6,388 nt of DNA. Source: SG8-41 sp036397875 (GTDB lineage: Bacteria; Pseudomonadota; Gammaproteobacteria; Burkholderiales; SG8-41). Below, in pieces: positions 5,704 through 6,388 of the stretch; position 1 is the stretch's first letter; the number at the start of each line of letters is the position of its first letter. A program made the translations under genes and the position numbers. The notes beneath the pieces are model-generated. The model saw only the letters and a list, made by a program, of their open reading frames with translations. It had not been told where the DNA came from and made no database searches. The stretch lies in assembly GCA_036397875.1 (NCBI GenBank), contig DASWIC010000102.1:1-6388 (forward strand), written 5' to 3'.

Positions 5704-6388
5704 ATGAAAAGCAGCTACGACCTCATCGTCATCGGCGGCGGGAGCGGCGGCATCGCCATGGCCAACCGCGCCGCCTCGTACGGCGCGAAGGTGGCGCTGA
5801 TCGAAGCGGGCCGGCTCGGCGGAACCTGCGTCAACGTCGGCTGCATACCCAAGAAAATCATGTGGAACGCCGCTGCCATCGCGCACGTGTTTCACGAAGC
5901 CGGCGACTACGGATTCACCGCGAAGGTCGAGCGCTTCGACTGGGCCACCCTCAAGAAGAGCCGCGACGACTACGTCACGTGGCTGAACGGCCGCTACCAG
6001 GCCGGACTGGAGAAGAACGGCGTCGACTGGATACGTAGCCGCGCGCGCTTCGAAGGCCCGCACGCGGTCGCCGTGAACGGCGCTACGCTCGAAGCGCCGC
6101 GTGTCGCGATCGCGACCGGCGGCCGACCGGTCGTCCCGGACTGGAAGGGTTCCGAGCTGGGCATCACCTCCGACGGCTTCTTCGAGCTTGCCCGGCAGCC
6201 CAGGCGCGTGGCCGTCGTCGGCGCGGGTTACGTGGCGGTGGAGCTGGCAGGCGTGTTTCGCGCCCTCGGCTGCCACGTGGTGCTCCTCGCGCGGCGCGCA
6301 TCCGTGCTCATGAGCTTCGACGAGATGTTGCGCGAGGCGGTGATGCGCGAGATGGCCGCGGATGGCATCGAGATCCACACCCATGCGC
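5704..6388 (+). CDS. gor: Glutathione-disulfide reductase, N-terminal half (partial)
   Basis: An open frame of 228 codons runs off the right edge; the full enzyme is about 450 residues. Gor is a cytosolic FAD homodimer that reduces glutathione disulfide with NADPH and maintains the thiol pool. The start MKSSYDLIVIGGGSGG gives the FAD-binding GxGxxG (11-16). GGTCVNVGCIPKK (39-51) holds the redox-active disulfide C42/C47 at the same numbers as in E. coli. ATGGRP (137-142) is the second FAD motif. GAGYVAVELAG (173-183) is the NADPH-binding Rossmann turn. After it comes ARRASVLMSFD: R197 aligns with E. coli R198, but M203 stands where E. coli has R204, one of the two arginines that grip the NADPH phosphate. 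The E. coli-like redox site favours Gor over mercuric, lipoamide or trypanothione relatives. The C-terminal His-Glu catalytic pair is outside the window. It is transcribed divergently from mfd. Confidence 0.93.
   Translation, partial: MKSSYDLIVIGGGSGGIAMANRAASYGAKVALIEAGRLGGTCVNVGCIPKKIMWNAAAIAHVFHEAGDYGFTAKVERFDWATLKKSRDDYVTWLNGRYQAGLEKNGVDWIRSRARFEGPHAVAVNGATLEAPRVAIATGGRPVVPDWKGSELGITSDGFFELARQPRRVAVVGAGYVAVELAGVFRALGCHVVLLARRASVLMSFDEMLREAVMREMAADGIEIHTHA

Noticed and set aside
5689..6384. A minus-strand open frame of 231 codons opposite gor
   Set aside because: The plus strand encodes a clear glutathione reductase with FAD, redox and NADPH motifs and a strong ribosome binding site. The opposite frame is a shadow.

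Overview
The window is GC-rich, densely coding DNA. It looks like a chromosomal fragment of a proteobacterium, most likely a betaproteobacterium. The main reasons are that Mfd follows the E. coli protein almost block for block, and that the glutathione reductase has an E. coli-like N-terminus with the redox cysteines at the same residue numbers (42 and 47). A short dispersed-type repeat inside one gene is of a kind I associate with environmental proteobacterial genomes. The lineage is an inference from protein resemblance only.

Layout from left to right. (1) Positions 1-269, plus strand: the C-terminal end of an M48-family zinc metallopeptidase, cut by the window edge. (2) Positions 283-1524, minus strand: a complete DUF1015-family protein that converges on the peptidase gene with a 13-base gap. 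(3) Positions 1528-2139, minus strand: a small protein with two predicted membrane segments and no recognised family. A compact repeat sits in frame inside it. (4) Positions 2169-5603, minus strand: complete mfd, the transcription-repair coupling factor. (5) Positions 5604-5703: a 100-base divergent intergenic region with a perfect TATAAT facing mfd, a 12-base direct repeat and a strong ribosome binding site facing the plus strand. (6) Positions 5704-6388, plus strand: the N-terminal half of glutathione-disulfide reductase (gor), open at the right edge.

The three minus-strand genes are spaced 29 and 3 bases apart. They are probably one transcription unit, mfd - membrane protein - DUF1015 protein, with translational coupling at the second junction. 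Mfd clears stalled RNA polymerase and recruits UvrA for nucleotide excision repair. Gor keeps glutathione reduced and is transcribed away from mfd. Nothing ties the two downstream genes to repair; they may simply be co-transcribed.

I saw no tRNA, rRNA, CRISPR array, insertion sequence or phage gene, and no gene-free stretch longer than about 100 bases. I found no convincing new multi-gene system. The points worth a second look are the in-frame repeat in the membrane protein, the very short leader implied for mfd, the substitution of one NADPH-phosphate arginine position in Gor, and the uncharacterised membrane protein/DUF1015 pair.
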